Source: Bidens hawaiensis
Lineage: Eukaryota > Streptophyta > Magnoliopsida > Asterales > Asteraceae
NCBI GenBank assembly: GCA_021521415.1
Contig: JAIQDT010000188.1
Span: forward strand, 930,001-994,000
Direction: 5' to 3'
DNA length: 64,000 nucleotides
A program made the position numbers and the translations under genes. Positions 11,980 through 25,500 of the stretch are shown here, in pieces. The stretch's first letter is position 1. Every line of letters starts with the position of its first letter. A model generated the notes under the pieces. That model saw nothing but the letters and a program-made list of their open reading frames with translations. It did no database searches and was not told the origin of the DNA.

Positions 11980-13063
11980 ATCACTATTATTATTATATTT
12001 CATGACTTTAACACCTTTTTATGGTTCGGTATTAACCCATATACATTTCCCTAACCATTTTCGGTAAAAACTTGACCCGTGCAACCATAAAGCTTGGACA
12101 TTTATGGCTAAAATGTTCAAAAACGAGATCTATGGTTTCTTTTTCAGACGTATACATAAATGAGTTCATTAAGTCCATTTTAAACATCAATTTTGCAACT
12201 TTATTACATAATAAGGTCCGATTTACTAGCCTACTAAGTTTCATGAAAAACCGACTTCGTTTACCCGTTCTTTTCTCAAACCGAACGCTACTCGTTTTAC
12301 CCGAAACGAACCAAATAACCCGTTTACTATCAAGTTCACTAATTTATCAATAATCATGACCCGATCTATCATCCTACCAATTTTCATGTAAATTCGTTCA
12401 TGAAAAGTAAGCCTTTTTAACAAAAACGTGTCTTTGAGGTTTTATCTGAAATCACTCGAGAAGCCCAAAACCATATCAAACGAACTCTGATTTGAGTGAT
12501 TCAAGTGGCCACGGAACCGTCTCGCCCCGATATACAAACCCATCAGCTCTCCTTTGCCGAAAACCGTCACTACAGTCACCGGAACAGCTGAACAGTCGCC
12601 GGAATCTTCACCTTTGAGCTGCTATGGTTTTGCTGATAAAAACCAGATTTCCCGACCTCTGATCAAAGATCAAATAAGTGGAAATCTTAATCTATATACC
12701 ATGAACACTCAGTTAAAATTTGAGACCGATCCGACGGTTAGATCTTCGGGAATCTTTGTGTTTTTTGTGGGTGGTTTTCTCAAAAACGGGAATTGGAGAA
12801 GTGTGTGCTTTTTATGGTGTAGGCTATGGTGTAGAGATGTATGTAATGGAAAGGATTAGGATTTTTAGGGGTATTTATACTCCTTTAAGCCCATAGACCT
12901 TAGGCCCATATTTTCTTTTTGGTCCATAATTAATTACATCTAATTAGCCTACTTATCATTCCATCTTTATTATTTTATTATTTCTCTACTAACTCAAGTA
13001 AACTTTTCCACCATAATTAAATAATATATTAAATATTATTTTTAGAAATTTTGGGATGTTACA
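11980..13063 (-). mobile_element. Degenerate gypsy 3' LTR (start end clear, other end lost)
   Basis: Read on the minus strand it starts TGTAACATCCC at 13063, directly after a purine-rich tract, as a 3' LTR should. It shares the TGTAACATCC terminus with the solo LTRs at 16187-18292 and 34921-37205, and a minus-strand TATAAATA box near 12870-12880 with the latter. The left boundary is not visible. Confidence 0.65.
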
Positions 13064-14954
13064 AGTCTACCCACCTTATAAGAGGTTTCGTCCTCGAAAC
13101 CTGCTTAGTCCTTGTAAAAGGAATACTTCCTGTATTCACATCATTTATTTAGCTTCCTGACTTACCGGTTTATCCTTAGCCTTACAATCAACGAGTGATG
13201 TTAATTAATTTTACCTTTCTTAGGTAGATTGTCCATGAAGTCCTCGATGATATGCTTCCTCATCCAGACTTTGTAAGCCCCCATCATTTCCTTACGCGTG
13301 ATTTTCTTTCTTGTCCTTCAAACGGAAACGTTACACTTATTATCACAACACTTAGCTCTGGATTTCCCTTCTCTCCATATACAACTTTTAGCAAATATAC
13401 CGATTTGCAATATGTTTAAAACATATTAATTCCAGAAAGAAAACTTTTCCAGTTTCTCCTAAAGGATTACTTATTAAAATCCCTTTGTCTATTCCTTAAG
13501 ATAGAACACTTCTTGCAATTCTTGAGCACATCCACAGTATAACTTGTCGGAAAACTCCTTAAGTTACCATTTAAACCTTCTTTCATTCTCAGCTCTGTAT
13601 CAACACGCAGGGTTCATGAGTTATAGTTGTCTAAGGTAGCTTGATCATGAAATCCATGGTGATACATCTTCCCTTTCTTTACTAATCAAGTCTCACCTTG
13701 TACTATGAATCCATTGTTGTTTGCTGCTGCATATCAGGCCGTCTGATATATCAAAATCAATTGTCTTAACCGACTTCCTTTCCGAGCATGTATTGACCTT
13801 CATATAGGAATTTGCAATACCATTTTGTCTTTATCGTTCTAGATGACTCCCTTCTCATGATCACATGATTATCTGCCACAACACTAATCATTCGTGTTAA
13901 GATTCAATTCAAATAAACGTAAATCTAAACCATATTTACGCTTTCCTTGCATGTCTTTCCATCTTTCGTTCTTGGTTTCTAGCATCCTCTTGCGGTGTGA
14001 CTTTCGACTTCACATTCGTAACACTTGTGGTTGTTGTTAATAGTGTAGGCAAAGTATCATGTTTATCCACAGCTTTCACATACCCTGGAATCATCTTCCT
14101 TTAGATTCTACTTAAGCGTTTCATTTTCATTAGTATCTGCCTTCATTGTAACTGACATCCTTCCTTTTGATGCTTCGATGTAAACCGAGTATCTAGACTT
14201 ATAACCTTCACCTAGGATTTGGCCTCGAAGATATCCATGACGTGAAATCCTCAGGCGACCAAATCTGATTTTCTGATCATAATTATTATCCTTCAATTCT
14301 TGGTGTAACTAGAGAATTCATTTCTTTTCATCTTGCTCTCATCCTTTATAACTTACAACCGTGCCTCATGGATCTCGCTCATGCAATCTGAAGTACTAAC
14401 TAATTATATGACTTAATTGTCTCGATAATTTCTTCACATTCACGGCCGTCAACGACCACATTAGCCTCACCCGGATAATACTTGATTTCAAAATCACAAT
14501 TCTTCTATCAGCCTTAGCCATCTTCTTGTCTTATATTTCATTCTTTCTAATTAACGAGATATCTAAACTCCTATAACCTGTATCAATGGTACTCCTTGAA
14601 AACCAAGCATTTACTCTTTCTTCAACATCTCCAACACTTCTCTCGAGTGTTCATCATGGTCGGACTTATTCCTTGAATATGTCAAGATTATCATCAATAA
14701 GGGCAATGATAGATTTTTCCAACATCTGATGACATACCCTTATTCATCATACCCATAAATGTTTCCGGAGCATGCTTCAATCCCAACAATATCACAAGAA
14801 CTCTTAGTGTTCATAGAGTGTCTGAAACATTGTCTTAGGGATGTCTGCCTCTTTCACGAGAACCAACTCGCACCGTGCATTTTATCAACAAATCATCAAT
14901 TTGTGGCAACGAATACCTATTAATCACGATAAGCTTGTTCAACTTGTAGCATTA
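13064..14954 (-). pseudogene. Ty3/gypsy pol remnant
   Basis: Minus-strand reading gives disrupted but recognisable reverse transcriptase: the K-L-N-K-L-I-V-I-N-R-Y motif with L-P-Q-I-D-D at about 14880-14945, an L-K-H-A-P-E-T-F-M segment near 14750, and an L-I-D-D active-site remnant near 14690. A W-L-R-L-I-E stretch and a Y-P-G-E-A-N-V-V stretch at about 14450-14560 correspond to the end of RNase H. Stops and frameshifts are numerous and part of RT is deleted. From about 14400 down to 13064 I can only say it is the likely decayed 3' part of the element; it ends in the polypurine tract and LTR at 13063. Confidence 0.75.
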
Positions 14955-16073
14955 AAAAGGGGTGTGAGAAACTCACCTTTGAGATGAAGACAACTTGAAA
15001 TAATAACCGAAAGCGCTTTTAAGGAAATTGAAATGATCGAACCTCACAAACTATAATTAAAAAGGAAATACAAAATTTAAAGATTAACTATCGAGATTAT
15101 AAAAGTTAAATAATATTAGTTTTAGAAATTATGCATTATTTTAATATCTATTTCATTAACTTATGGCAAATGGGGACTTAGGGATTTTTAATGAGTTTAA
15201 CAAAAATGAATAAAGTTTGTATAAATCATTTGATGTTTATTAGTTGAATAATGATTTGTAGATAAATAATTATAACTTATTAATAAAAGATTAAATAACA
15301 ATATTAATAACAATTTATGATTAAACTTTTTTTCCAAGTAACATAAGTAATTAATTTACTAATTAATTAACTTAAATATTTTGCATGAATTATTTGAAAG
15401 AAATTATAAATACTAGTTTATGTTGAAATAAAATAAACAATAATTAATTTACCGAATTATTAATTTAAAGATATGAAGTATGTTATATCTATTGCGAAAT
15501 ATTTTAGATAAAAGAAATTTTTATAAATCATCTTATTTAAAAGAAAGTTTATAAGTTTATGATGATCAACAAATCATAAGATCTAGATAAATATATATTC
15601 ATGTTTGTTCTTGCAAAATAACTAGGTTTGATCCAAGATTTAGAAAACTCATAGTGTTTATCTTGGATATCCATGATCATAATGATTCTTAAAACTAAAA
15701 TATAAGATTTTTATGATAAATGTAACATGATAATGAGGAACAACTTATGAACAAGTATGAACATTCAAGATAAATATCAAAGCAATAGCTATAAAATGCA
15801 TGAAATGGTAAAAACTTACTTGTTAGTGCTCTTAAACTTAAGAAAATAATGTAGCGAGGTGTGAAAATAATGGAGGTTTTTTCTCCTTTTATAGTGATAA
15901 TATAGAGTTGTTATGTCTTATGGAATTAAAGAAATTAAATCATGTTTAATATAATTAAAACACAAATTAAAAATAGTTTAATTGAGTATTCAAAAGGTTT
16001 AACTATTTTAATAAACTTTATTTAATTAAAACATTTATTAGTTTTTATTAGTTAAGTAACATAATATGAAAAG

Positions 16074-16146
16074 ATGATGATGATGATCATCATCATCATC
16101 ATCATCATAATAATAATAATAATAATAAAAGTAGTAGTAGTAGTTA
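16074..16146. repeat. Trinucleotide microsatellite in left LARD LTR
   Basis: GAT/CAT, then AAT, then AGT repeats. The equivalent position in the right LTR (33990-34254) has expanded to over 250 bp. Confidence 0.9.
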
Positions 16147-16186
16147 AATAATAATTCTAGTAAATTGCATGAGACTTTATCATAAA

Positions 16187-18292
16187 CGTAAGGCCCCGTA
16201 CCCGGTAGCCCTACTTTAGCGTCAGATTTACTCATTAACACAATTCTACAAATCAGAGTTAATCAAAATTTTCACGGAATATAAAACTTTAACCGTTTAT
16301 TACTAAACAATAAATCTTTTCTTTGATACCATAGCACAAATCATTATATTATAAAACATATTTTCTTCTTTCTTCAGATGCCAGTCGTTCAATCCATGCC
16401 ATGTGTCATCCTCATGTTAACTTCCAGAATCAGCTCACCTGCGTGCATACTAAAAGTCAGCTACGCTGAGTGAGTTCTAGTTAATCAAGCAACTTATCAT
16501 ACAACCACTACATGCAGCATATACGTATCCGAGGACACGTAGCCCACTATCTAACCTGCTCACCTTACCACTTAGCCTCTTATTTACACCTACCACTTTG
16601 CCACTTTGCCACTTTAATAACGTATAACGTTATGCCACTTTGCCACTTTAATGACGTAGTCACGTATAGGCTTACCCTACCACGTACTATCGTCATGCCA
16701 CTAACACTCTTACTAGACTCTTGCCACTTCTAACACACTCTACCTCTACTTGTCTACAACACGCTTCATATCATTTACATAATAAGCAAGTCACACCATA
16801 GCATTCATACACACTAATAACCACTTTGCAATCACGATCCTTGGCGATACGTGCAATATCCAAAGATCGTTCACGTACCGACAAACATTATATAATAGCT
16901 ACCTCGTATAACATCTATAGCATACACTTACCACTTAAGGTAAGTGTATTCACACTTCACATCGAGTATGCACACAGCCCCGAAAACATAACAAGGAAAT
17001 GGGGCTAGAAACTCACCTGAACTCAGTTACTTCTTCAGCTAATAGTATACCTTATCGAGCTGTGTGCGTCTAACTGTTCAATAATTGAATATCAAATACC
17101 ACTCTAGCCACTCTCATTGCTACCTAACTAGCCTTACGCGTCTAAGCCGGTTTTACTTCATTGAATCGTTACCCGGTTAGTTAATCTTTAATCGTTCACC
17201 CTTAAATGTATCTTTCATAATTTATCAGAGTCTAAGGACTATTATGTATTTATCTCATTCTTATCTAAGTCCAGGGACCACTTCTGTAATTCTGCCCAAC
17301 TTCTAGTTCATTATCCAGTCCTTAACGAATTGGACTATGTAACGAACCAGTCCACATAACGAAGTGGACCTTGTAGCGAACTGGTCATCATAACAAATTG
17401 GACCTCATTCGTATGGTTTGGTTAACGAATTGAACTTCATAGCGAACTGAACCCTTAACGAACTGCTTAACGAATTGGACAACGAACTACCTCTAGTTCA
17501 TTATCCCATCTTAACGAAATGTTTCCAATTCGTCATCTCGGCTTAGCGAATAGGCATAACGAATTACTTGCTAATTCGTTATGTCTTTGTTAACGAATCA
17601 GAGTTAGTTCGTTACGCTTCCGCTAACGAACTAGGATTACGTCAGAACATTCCCTGACACTACCCTACCTCGTACCAGAATCTCCGGAGCCGCCTTTCCG
17701 GTGCCGCCATTGCCTGAATAACGGGATCTCGCCGGAAAAGCGAGATCTCGCTCGTTTTACCACCGTTTTTCACCATTTTTCGTCCCGTTCGATCCAGATC
17801 TGAGCTAGGGTGAACCCTAAGCTCATCTTAGATTCAGTTTAAACCCGATTCCACCCAGATCTAGTGACTTCAACGGTTTAACGGTGTCGGCTCGTTGTTT
17901 CGTAACTAGATCTAACAGTTTTGGACCTTTACAGTATCATAATATCATTACCTCGGGTCGGAAATCGGTTCTCCTTCTTCTTCTTCTTAGAGAGAGGGAG
18001 AGTAGGATGAGTGAGAGCTAAGTGTGTGTTTTGGGTGGTGTATGGAATATGAGAAATGAAGGATTAAATGGTGGTTTAAGGCTTTTATAATTATGGATCA
18101 TGGGCTTAAGCCCATGGTCTCATCCTTCTTTCCTTCATGACCCAAGTCCATAACCCATATCCATTAACCAACACTAGCCCGACCCATACCAACTCCTACT
18201 CTATTTAATTATTTCCCGATAACCCGAGTAAACTTTCCCTCTATTATTAAATAATATAATTAATATTATTTTGGAAATTTCGGGATGTTACA
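16187..18292 (-). mobile_element. Solo gypsy LTR A, TSD ATAAA
   Basis: A 2106-bp element beginning CGTAAGGCCCCG (expected TG mutated to CG) and ending GGATGTTACA, flanked by ATAAA at 16182-16186 and 18293-18297. The homologous LTR at about 34276-34300 shows the empty site with none of this sequence, which confirms both boundaries. It shares termini and internal blocks with the solo LTR at 34921-37205. No internal coding region or second LTR is present, so it is a solo LTR left by recombination. Confidence 0.92.
17320..17640. repeat. TAACGAAYT motif array within solo LTR A
   Basis: TAACGAAT, TAACGAAC and the reverse complement ATTCGTTA recur about 15 times at short intervals. A matching array lies at 36175-36490 in the related solo LTR. 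Confidence 0.8.
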
Positions 18293-18509
18293 ATAAATAT
18301 TTGATCTTGATTATGAATGTTTTTAAATGAGTATTTAGTACTACAAGGGTGGTGAAAAGTATAATTGCATAGAAATGATCACATAAAATACATTAACTAA
18401 AATTGAGATTAATTAACAATATTATAAAAATATATAAATTCAAATCGAAAAAAAACCAAAATATTAAAACGAGTCAGGTTTTCGGTTTTAAAAATTAATG
18501 AATGTTACA

Positions 18510-19774
18510 TGATTCACAACTTTTAGAAATTTCTTGCAGAAATTAAAATAGAATAAAATTTTAAAAGAAAACAACTAGTACATGTAGTTGCTAAAAGTTT
18601 AAACATTTTCATATATAGATATTTAAGTAAAAATAATAAAATAACGCCGATCTTTGAATGAACGCAAAGACGCCACAAATGGGAAATATGACAAGGATAC
18701 TTATATATAGGATGTGCCCGCGACGTATCCACCATACCCGTATCATATTGCATTTGTCCCGTTTTTCCAAAATCTTTCCAAGTTTCGAGTTATTGCACAC
18801 AACTGTCATTATTATGATTTCTATGCGAGGACTTTGATAATTACGTGTGCGCCCGTAATTACTTAGTATCGCATGGTCCACATGGTTTGTCATATTTTGT
18901 GATTTTGCAAGACATCAATAAAAGAGAACTCTTAATGTACAAAAAAATTTATAATTTAAAATCACATATTTGATAAATGAGCTATTGGGGTTCGAAATAA
19001 CAAAAAATAAATAAATGAAACTTTTGAAGTCGGTAATACCGCTATAAATGTAAACGTTGAAGTTCAACAATAATAAGATCGATGAATAAAACTTTTGATT
19101 CTTGAAATAATAACATAGAAATCAGGAACTCTTAGGTTATCAATAACAACATGGATAAAACATCGAGGTCATGACCATCACGGTAATTAATTGTAAATAA
19201 CGGGTCGAGAATAACATGAAAATTAAATGTAGCATTGAGCTAACAAAATATCAACACGTAAATCGAAAACACATTGACATAAAATAGAGAAATGAAACTT
19301 CAATATCGAAATATCAAAATAGTTTGAGTTCTTGGAGTCAAAACAACGTAAAACATCAATTTGAAACTTTGTTTAACGAATGAAAATTCCCCATAAAACA
19401 TTAATTTTGAACTACAACAAGATTAACCACGTATGTACTTGAAACTTCGAAATCAAAGTAAAACATTGGTCTCAGATTGATGAGACATCAAGAAAATAAT
19501 TCGGTGAAACATTGGACGAAAAGAGAACTAAACAAATAATCAAAACAATTCGTGTAAAAGTAATATAAATTCAACATGTACTTAAACATATTTGAAATCC
19601 AAGCTTCCACTAAACGATTACGTTTATGGAAAATTGGTCATAAAACACGAGATTGTGATAGTAGTAAACAAGTTCAGCAATGCAACCATGAATGATAACG
19701 AAAATGGCTCAGAAATCACAAATAGCCACACTCAGTTATAAACTTCATAAATAATCCTCGAAAGGATTTGATAC
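18510..19774 (-). other. Internal non-coding part of LARD-like element (left piece)
   Basis: AT-rich, no open frame resembling a known protein, no retroviral motif on either strand. It lies between the left LARD LTR and the inserted gypsy element and continues at 29571. Confidence 0.6.
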
Positions 19775-19779
19775 GTAAA
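19775..19779. repeat. Target-site duplication of gypsy element, left copy
   Basis: GTAAA, matched by GTAAA at 29566-29570. Confidence 0.95.
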
Positions 19780-19852
19780 TGTGACACCCGGTAATTTCCC
19801 AATCCCATAAACCAAGTAATCAACCTAATTATTAGGTGATTGTGAATATTAT

Positions 19853-20016
19853 GCGCGCCATGTTATGATCAGCGCGGGCATATGTTATATGCGCCATGCG
19901 CGGATGCGATACGCGCCATGTTATGATCAGCGCGGGCATATGTTATATGCGCCATGCGCGGATGCGATGCGCGCCATGTTATGATCAGCGCGGGCATATA
20001 TTATATGCGCCACACG
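19853..20016. repeat. 58-bp tandem repeat, about 2.8 copies
   Basis: Unit starts GCGCCATGTTATGATCAGCG; rich in GCGC and ATGCGC words. The 3' LTR has the same array at about 27105-27268. Confidence 0.92.
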
Positions 20017-21011
20017 CACAGGTTTTTGTTGTGTTTTCATGACAACTTAATTTTATGTCGTTTCTGTCTAATGGGTTGCATACCTCTTCAATGATCAATA
20101 AGTAAAACTATGTTCAAACAATATCCTAATTTCCTAATTAAGACCCAAATCATTTATGCGCGCACGGAAAAAGGGAACTAACCTCCCCGCATGGCGGGAA
20201 CATTGAGAGCTAGTTTGTTTGAAGCTCCAAGATGGAATTGACTTCAACATAACTGATCACTATGTTGAAATACCAAGACCTCATGGAGAATCTACAAATG
20301 AAACTCAACGTCCCTGACTACGAGAAGGTTACGCACCTACCCGCATCAAATAAAAAGGGGTTATGTGCGACACCTGCGGGAAGAATCCCCGCGGGACACC
20401 TTAAAACTAAACCCTTTACGCATGAACGTCTGCACAGAGACCAACCACCTTTTCGCTTAAATCCAAAAGTTCACCCTGTTAATAAACTCTGAGAACGCTG
20501 GTTCCAGCAGAGCCGGATGGACCCGCAGGATTCCTTATAAGGACGCCTGCGCAGTGATACGCGCAGGATTCGCTACAAGGACGCTTGCGCGAAGACCAGC
20601 TGGAGCCGCCGGACCCACAACGTTCAAAGAAATGGCCTACACGCAGAAGGCTATACGCGCAAGGTTACGCGCACAAAACACTTAGTCTATTCTTCAGATG
20701 AAAGGGGATCACCCCCGCCCAGAAAGAACCAGTTGCGTGTTTCAGAGATTTTTACCTTTTGACAGCACACTGACAACAGTACCAGGAACAGTACTGTAAC
20801 ACGAAATGTCAACTGTCAGCCGCACCTACTCTCACCAACCACAGTCCTGCATGTACTGTCAAATCAATCAGAATCTTCATAACCACTCCCTAGGACCACC
20901 ACCCCCATCCCTAAATAAATAATAATAAACCCCATACCTTGTCATCACTACACCCAATATGATAAGATCTCAATCCCCTAAATCAAGGGATTGTGTTCCC
21001 TTGAATTTACC

Positions 21012-21019
21012 TATAAATA
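21012..21019 (+). promoter_or_regulatory. Candidate TATA box of gypsy LTR
   Basis: TATAAATA, with a CA-rich stretch about 30 bp downstream suitable for a start site. The same box is at 28264-28271 in the 3' LTR. Confidence 0.6.
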
Positions 21020-21788
21020 TCAATTCTTGAATAAAAATATCACAACCACAAGAAACACACTCCAAACTCCTCTCTTAAACCTGTAATTCTGCACTAACCA
21101 TCTCCCAAGCATCCGTTTCCAGTTCCATCGCTAGGTAAGCCGAAACTTTAGTCTTGAGATTTACTTTTCTGACCAGCCCTTATATTCTTCGATTACTTGG
21201 TCTTAATACACATATTTCTTGTTATTTAAACATATTCTAGACTTCCAATTTCGAGTCTAACACCAAGAAACCCGAATCTCGTTTAATCTCTCTAAACCAT
21301 CACTTAACAAGAATCACAGGTGAGTCTCACAGCCCCTATTTTTCACTGTTTTTAAACTGTTTTCGGGGCGAGGGACACGTGTTTAAATTATGTTTTATCA
21401 TGGTATATTTACAAGCAATGCAAACGATTATCTGTTCATAGTGTCTATCTTGGTTATCAATGTGAGTGCGCAAGAACGAGAAAGTGATCACGAAACAATG
21501 GAACTCTAAGGGTAGGGACTACTGGTTTGATCAACCCGCTCGTAGGGGTCGCACCTCTTTGCATGGACGAACGCCTAGTATGGTCATGGGGTAGTACTAC
21601 TGGTTGTTAAACCCGCTCGTAGTGGTCGCGCCACTTTGCATGGACGAGCGCCTAGTTTTCCGAACAACGATGTCCGCGCGTAACCCGCAGGACGGTATTA
21701 TTAAATCCGCTCGTAGTGGCCACGCCACTTTGCATGGACGAGCACATAGTTTTCATCGATGTCCGCACGTAACCCGTGGGATGGTACT

Positions 21789-21911
21789 ATCAAGAATATG
21801 TTTCAATATGATGTTATCAAGAATATGTTTCAATATGATGTTATCAAGAATATGTTTCAATATGATGTTATCAAGAATATGTTTCAATATGGTTTTATCA
21901 AGAATATGTTG
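21789..21911. repeat. 27-bp tandem repeat, about 4.5 copies
   Basis: Unit beginning TATCAAGAATATGTTTCAAT, direct and without spacers; repeated in the 3' LTR at about 29041-29163 with one substitution. Confidence 0.93.
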
Positions 21912-22317
21912 CAAAACGATTTATCAAGTCGCCAAAACCTGTGAACTCACTCAGTTTATACTGATTCAAATATTTCTACGTGTCTTTCAGGTGGAAATTA
22001 AGTAGCGCAAGGGGTCACACGTAGAGCACTTCACGCAGAACAGCTATAAAAATGGTTTTTGGAAGATTTTAGTTCTATCCTTTCCACACGCGTGGTTGTT
22101 CCCGCCGTGTAAGGGGATATGGCGCGGAAATCTTCAACGTTTTTCATATTTGGATGCTTTTATATGTTCTTCTAAACAATGTAATGTACTTTGTACTAGA
22201 CATTTCATGAGAAAAAGGGAAATTTATTTGAATGTTTGCAATGACCCGTGCTTGATTATCAATCCCCACGCGCGCACGCCCGGCTGTTTCCGCCGTTTAG
22301 GGCCGGGTGTGACAGAT

Positions 22318-22329
22318 TGGTATCAGAGC
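22318..22329 (+). other. Primer-binding site (tRNA-iMet) of gypsy element
   Basis: TGGTATCAGAGC, three bases after the LTR end. Confidence 0.95.
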
Positions 22330-22555
22330 ACTGGTTATAGCGAACTAGGAAAGAAGTTTTAACCTAGACTATAACCGTAGGGGAATCGCATGAAATATTT
22401 TTTTCAAAGAAAATATTTTCAAAAAAAAAAAAAATCACACACACTTAGGAACACGGGTCACACAATGTCTAGTGAACACTAAGGATAAAAACATTATGTG
22501 CTCAGGGTACATGCGCTAAGTTTGATATATTTTCACTCTTTCAAGAAAAACGAGA

Positions 22556-25500
22556 ATGCCTCCAACCAGAGCCAAAGGAATTACCATGACACCCGAGGAA
22601 CTCGCAGAAATAATCGCACAGGCGATCGCAACGCATGAGGCCAGCAAGGCCGAATCCAGTCGGGGCCGTCAAGAGACCGAAACCTCAGAACCCGAATCAG
22701 GAGCTTTGGACAAAGGATGCTCCTATAAGACATTTATGGCCTGTAAGCCTTGGCCATTCAAGGGCACCGAAGGGGCCATTGGGCTCTACAACTGGATCGA
22801 CAAAATGGAGACAGTTCTCTCCATTAGCGGGTGTAGTGAAAGTCAAAAGGTCCTTTACGCGACCTGCATGTTCCAAGAAGCGGCCTCGTCTTGGTGGAAG
22901 CTTCAAACGAAAACATTGGGACGAGAAGTTGCTCTCCACAAGACCTGGGAGGAACTAAAGGATATGATGATGAAGAAGATCTGCTCTCGCGCCGAAATTC
23001 AGAGTCTACAGCAGGAATTTTGGAACCACGCCATGGTAGGAGCTGATATCGACGCCTACAACAACCGATTCAACGAACTTTGCCAGATGGTGCCGGATAT
23101 GGCAAACACGGAGGAGAAAAAGATCGAGAGGTATATCTTTGGGTTACCCCATGTTATCAGAGTTCCGCTCAATGCCGCAGCGCCTCCAACCTTTGATGAT
23201 GCAGTGGCGCGGGCCATCACTCTTACAAGAGATACGGTCCGTGCGGGCATGTTGACCTCGCGCGGGAACGAGCAGCGAACCTCTGACCCCAAGAGAAAAT
23301 GGAACTCTCACCACCGAGGGTCCGACTCCAAGAAACCACCATTCAAGAGACAGGAGAGCGTAAGGGCTTACGCGATACAAGCCTTGGAGCCACCACGAAG
23401 AGGGTACAATGGGCCTCGCCCATGGTGCAGCAGATGCAAGTATCACCACGAGGGTGAATGCGCAAGCATCGTATGCGCCAAATGTAGCAGACCAGGGCAC
23501 AAGGCGATAAATTGCCATGTCCAAGAAACTGGAGTAAACGATAACTGCTACGCATGCGAAAAGCCAGGACATTTCAGTCAGGATTGCCCGCAAAAGAGAA
23601 ACCAAGCTCACGGGAGAGCCTTTGTGATCAGCGCGGGCGAAGCAAAAGAAGAACCGAATGTGGTAACCGGTACGTTTCTACTTAACGACCATTTTGCATC
23701 TGTCTTATTTGATACTGGCGCTGACCTAAGTTTCATATCCACTGAGTTTAAAAACTCCCTAGGCTTAGCAACCAGTAGGCTAGACACGTCTTATACTATA
23801 GAACTAGCCAATGGTAGGCAAATACGCGCGAACGAGAGGACTGAGCAATGTGTATTGGTCATGGGAGGTCACGGATTCAATATTAACTTATTGCCAATAG
23901 ACTTGGGAAGTTTTGACATTGTGGTAGGCATGGATTGGTTAGTCGAGAACCACGCGGAAATTATTTGCCATGAGAAGCAGGTTCGGATCCCACTGTTGAG
24001 CGGGGAAACCTTAGTAATTCAAGGGGAAAGAAGTGGAGTTGCGATAAAACTCATTTCGTGTCTAAAGGCGCGCAAGTGCCTGAGGAAAGGATGCTACGCC
24101 TTCCTGGCGCACGTAGTAGAGAAGAAAGGAGAACGAAAGATTGAAGACTTACCAGTGGTGCGCGAATTTCCAGAAGTTTTCCCTGAAGATTTGCCCGGAT
24201 TACCGCCACCGCGACAAGTCGAGTTTCGAATCGACTTGGTTCCAGGAGCTGCACCAGTAGCTCGAGCACCCTATCGACTAGCTCCATCCGAGATGCAAGA
24301 GCTATCCAATCAGTTGCAGGAACTATTGGATAAGGGTTTCATACGCCCAAGCTTTTCACCCTGGGGAGCTCCAGTGCTTTTCGTGAAGAAGAAGGATGGT
24401 TCATTTAGAATGTGTATTGACTACAGGGAACTGAACAAGCTGACAGTCAAGAATCGGTACCCCTTACCAAGGATTGACAACTTATTTGATCAGTTGCAGG
24501 GATCCAGTTATTATTCGAAGATAGATCTACGGTCAGGTTACCACCAACTTAAGGTCCATGAGGAAGATGTGCCGAAGACAGCCTTCCGAACTAGATACGG
24601 ACATTATGAGTTCTTAGTGATGCCCTTCGGGCTAACTAATGTGCCGGCTGTATTCATGGATCTGATGAACCATGTGTGCAAGCCATACTTGGATAAGTTT
24701 GTGATTGCGTTTATAGATGATATTCTGGTTTACTCCCGAACCAGAGCTGAGCATGAACAACATCTGAGATTAATTTTGGAAATGCTGAAGAAAGAAAAGT
24801 TGTATGCAAAGTTTTCTAAATGTGAGTTTTGGATTAGAGAGGTTCACTTTCTCGGTCACGTTGTAAACGAGAAAGGAATACACGTCGATCCTTCCAAGGT
24901 CAAAGCCATCGAGAATTGGGAAGCGCCAAAAACACCAACTGAGGTGAGGCAATTCCTAGGACTAGCTGGCTACTATCGACGTTTCATTGAAAACTTCTCC
25001 AAGATAGCTTTACCTCTGACTGCGCTAACACAGAAAGATAAGAAGTTTGATTGGGGCGAAAACCAGGAAGCAGCGTTTCAAATGTTAAAGCAAAAATTAT
25101 GTAGTGCGCCAGTTTTGTCTCTGCCCGAGGGGACGGACGACATCGTCGTCTACTGCGACGCTTCACATCAAGGGCTCGGATGTGTCCTTATGCAGAGAAA
25201 CAAAGTCTTAGCGTATGCCTCTCGTCAACTCAAGGTCAATGAAAGGAACTATACAACGCATGATCTGGAACTTGGAGCAGTTGTTTTCGCGCTAAAGATT
25301 TGGCGCCATTATCTTTATGGTACAAAGTGTTTAATTTTTACGGATCACAAGAGCCTTCAACATATATTTGATCAAAAGGATTTAAACATGAGGCAACGAA
25401 GATGGGTAGAATTATTGAATGATTATGATTGTGAAATAAAGTATCATCCTGGAAAGGCGAATGTGGTAGCAGACGCTTTAAGTAGGAAAGAGCGAGCAAA

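Larger units (their letters stand above)
14955..18509 (-). mobile_element. Left LTR of the LARD-like element, truncated and interrupted
   Basis: Homologous to about 32865-34502 of the right LTR, sharing long nearly identical AT-rich stretches, and ending in GAATGTTACA at 18509. The first ~690 bp of the plus-strand LTR sequence (counterpart of 32179-32865) are missing at 14955, where gypsy pol remnant abuts. A minus-strand TATAAAAG box lies at about 15885-15893. It is interrupted by a solo LTR (16187-18292). Confidence 0.85.
19780..22314 (+). mobile_element. 5' LTR of the gypsy element
   Basis: Begins TGTGACACCCGG and ends GGGTGTGACA. It holds three tandem arrays: a ~58-bp GC-rich unit (19853-20016), a ~45-bp CGCTCGTAG unit (about 21535-21755) and a 27-bp unit (21789-21911). 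A candidate TATA box is TATAAATA at 21012-21019. Short open frames inside it are not genes. Confidence 0.96.

Noticed and set aside
20262..20492. 76-codon open frame in both gypsy LTRs (also 27514-27744)
   Set aside because: LTR sequence, no family resemblance, no independent support.
21789..21911. CRISPR-like direct repeats of 27 bp
   Set aside because: Units are contiguous with no spacers, and the context is a plant retrotransposon LTR.
21604..22005. 133-codon open frame, repeated at 28856-29257
   Set aside because: It reads through the tandem arrays of the gypsy LTR; both copies exist only because the LTR is duplicated.
23144..23611. 155-codon minus-strand open frame
   Set aside because: Antisense shadow of the intact gypsy gag.
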